DNA of 64,000 nucleotides. Source: Mauremys mutica (lineage: Eukaryota > Chordata > Testudines > Geoemydidae). The stretch spans positions 19,166,840 to 19,230,839 of the forward strand of contig NC_059077.1 in NCBI RefSeq assembly GCF_020497125.1. The letters are read 5' to 3'. Both the position numbers and the translations under genes were made by a program. Below, piece after piece: positions 63,941-64,000 of this stretch. The notes beneath the pieces are model-generated. The model saw only the letters and a program-made list of their open reading frames with translations. It ran no database searches and had not been told where the DNA came from. The number at the start of each line of letters is the position of its first letter. The stretch's first letter is position 1.

Positions 63941-64000
63941 GAGGGGGTGGGAGGTTAGCAGCATCCTATGTGATCTCTCCACTTTTACCTCTTTTAGGAA

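Overview
The window is vertebrate nuclear DNA, most probably from a cryptodiran turtle. The evidence is spliced exons of two conserved animal genes, several tRNA-derived SINEs of the type common in turtles with a CR1-like 3' tail, many CR1 LINE fragments, and abundant short hAT and PIF/Harbinger-type MITEs. No species can be fixed from sequence alone.

Genes. Positions 1-17106 hold most of TXNL1 (thioredoxin-like 1) on the minus strand. Six coding exons encode residues 1-245 with the CGPC redox site, and the last coding part lies off the left edge. Its CpG-rich promoter is near 17110-17420. A repeat-rich intergenic stretch of about 15 kb follows. The WDR7 gene (WD-repeat protein 7, rabconnectin-3 beta) then runs on the plus strand: a CpG island with a probable non-coding first exon ending at 32621, an intron of about 22 kb, exon 2 with the start codon at 54985, and exon 3 at 56905-57011. 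The rest of WDR7 is off the right edge. The head-to-head TXNL1-WDR7 order matches the arrangement I recall from other vertebrates.

Repeats. TXNL1 introns carry CR1 copies, an inverted pair of related SINEs, and two large hAT-type MITEs in opposite orientation around exons 3 and 4, each with a perfect 8-bp target duplication. The intergenic region holds a broken Ty3/gypsy element (gag, zinc knuckle, protease, RT, RNase H) split by a solo LTR with an internal minisatellite. Next to it is a broken hAT transposase with a BED-type finger, split by a SINE. Further right is a solo LTR nested inside another LTR-like repeat. WDR7 intron 1 holds MITEs, CR1 fragments, a long CT/CA/CT microsatellite and an apparent 7SL RNA-CR1 chimeric retrocopy. 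WDR7 intron 3 holds a duplicate of the exon 2 5' splice-site region and an L1-type LINE remnant.

The most notable items are the 7SL-CR1 chimera (46780-47433), the intragenic duplication carrying a second copy of the WDR7 exon 2 splice donor (55128-55567 and 57237-57682), and the inverted MITE pair bracketing TXNL1 exons 3-4. I see no prokaryotic features, CRISPR array or new protein-coding system.
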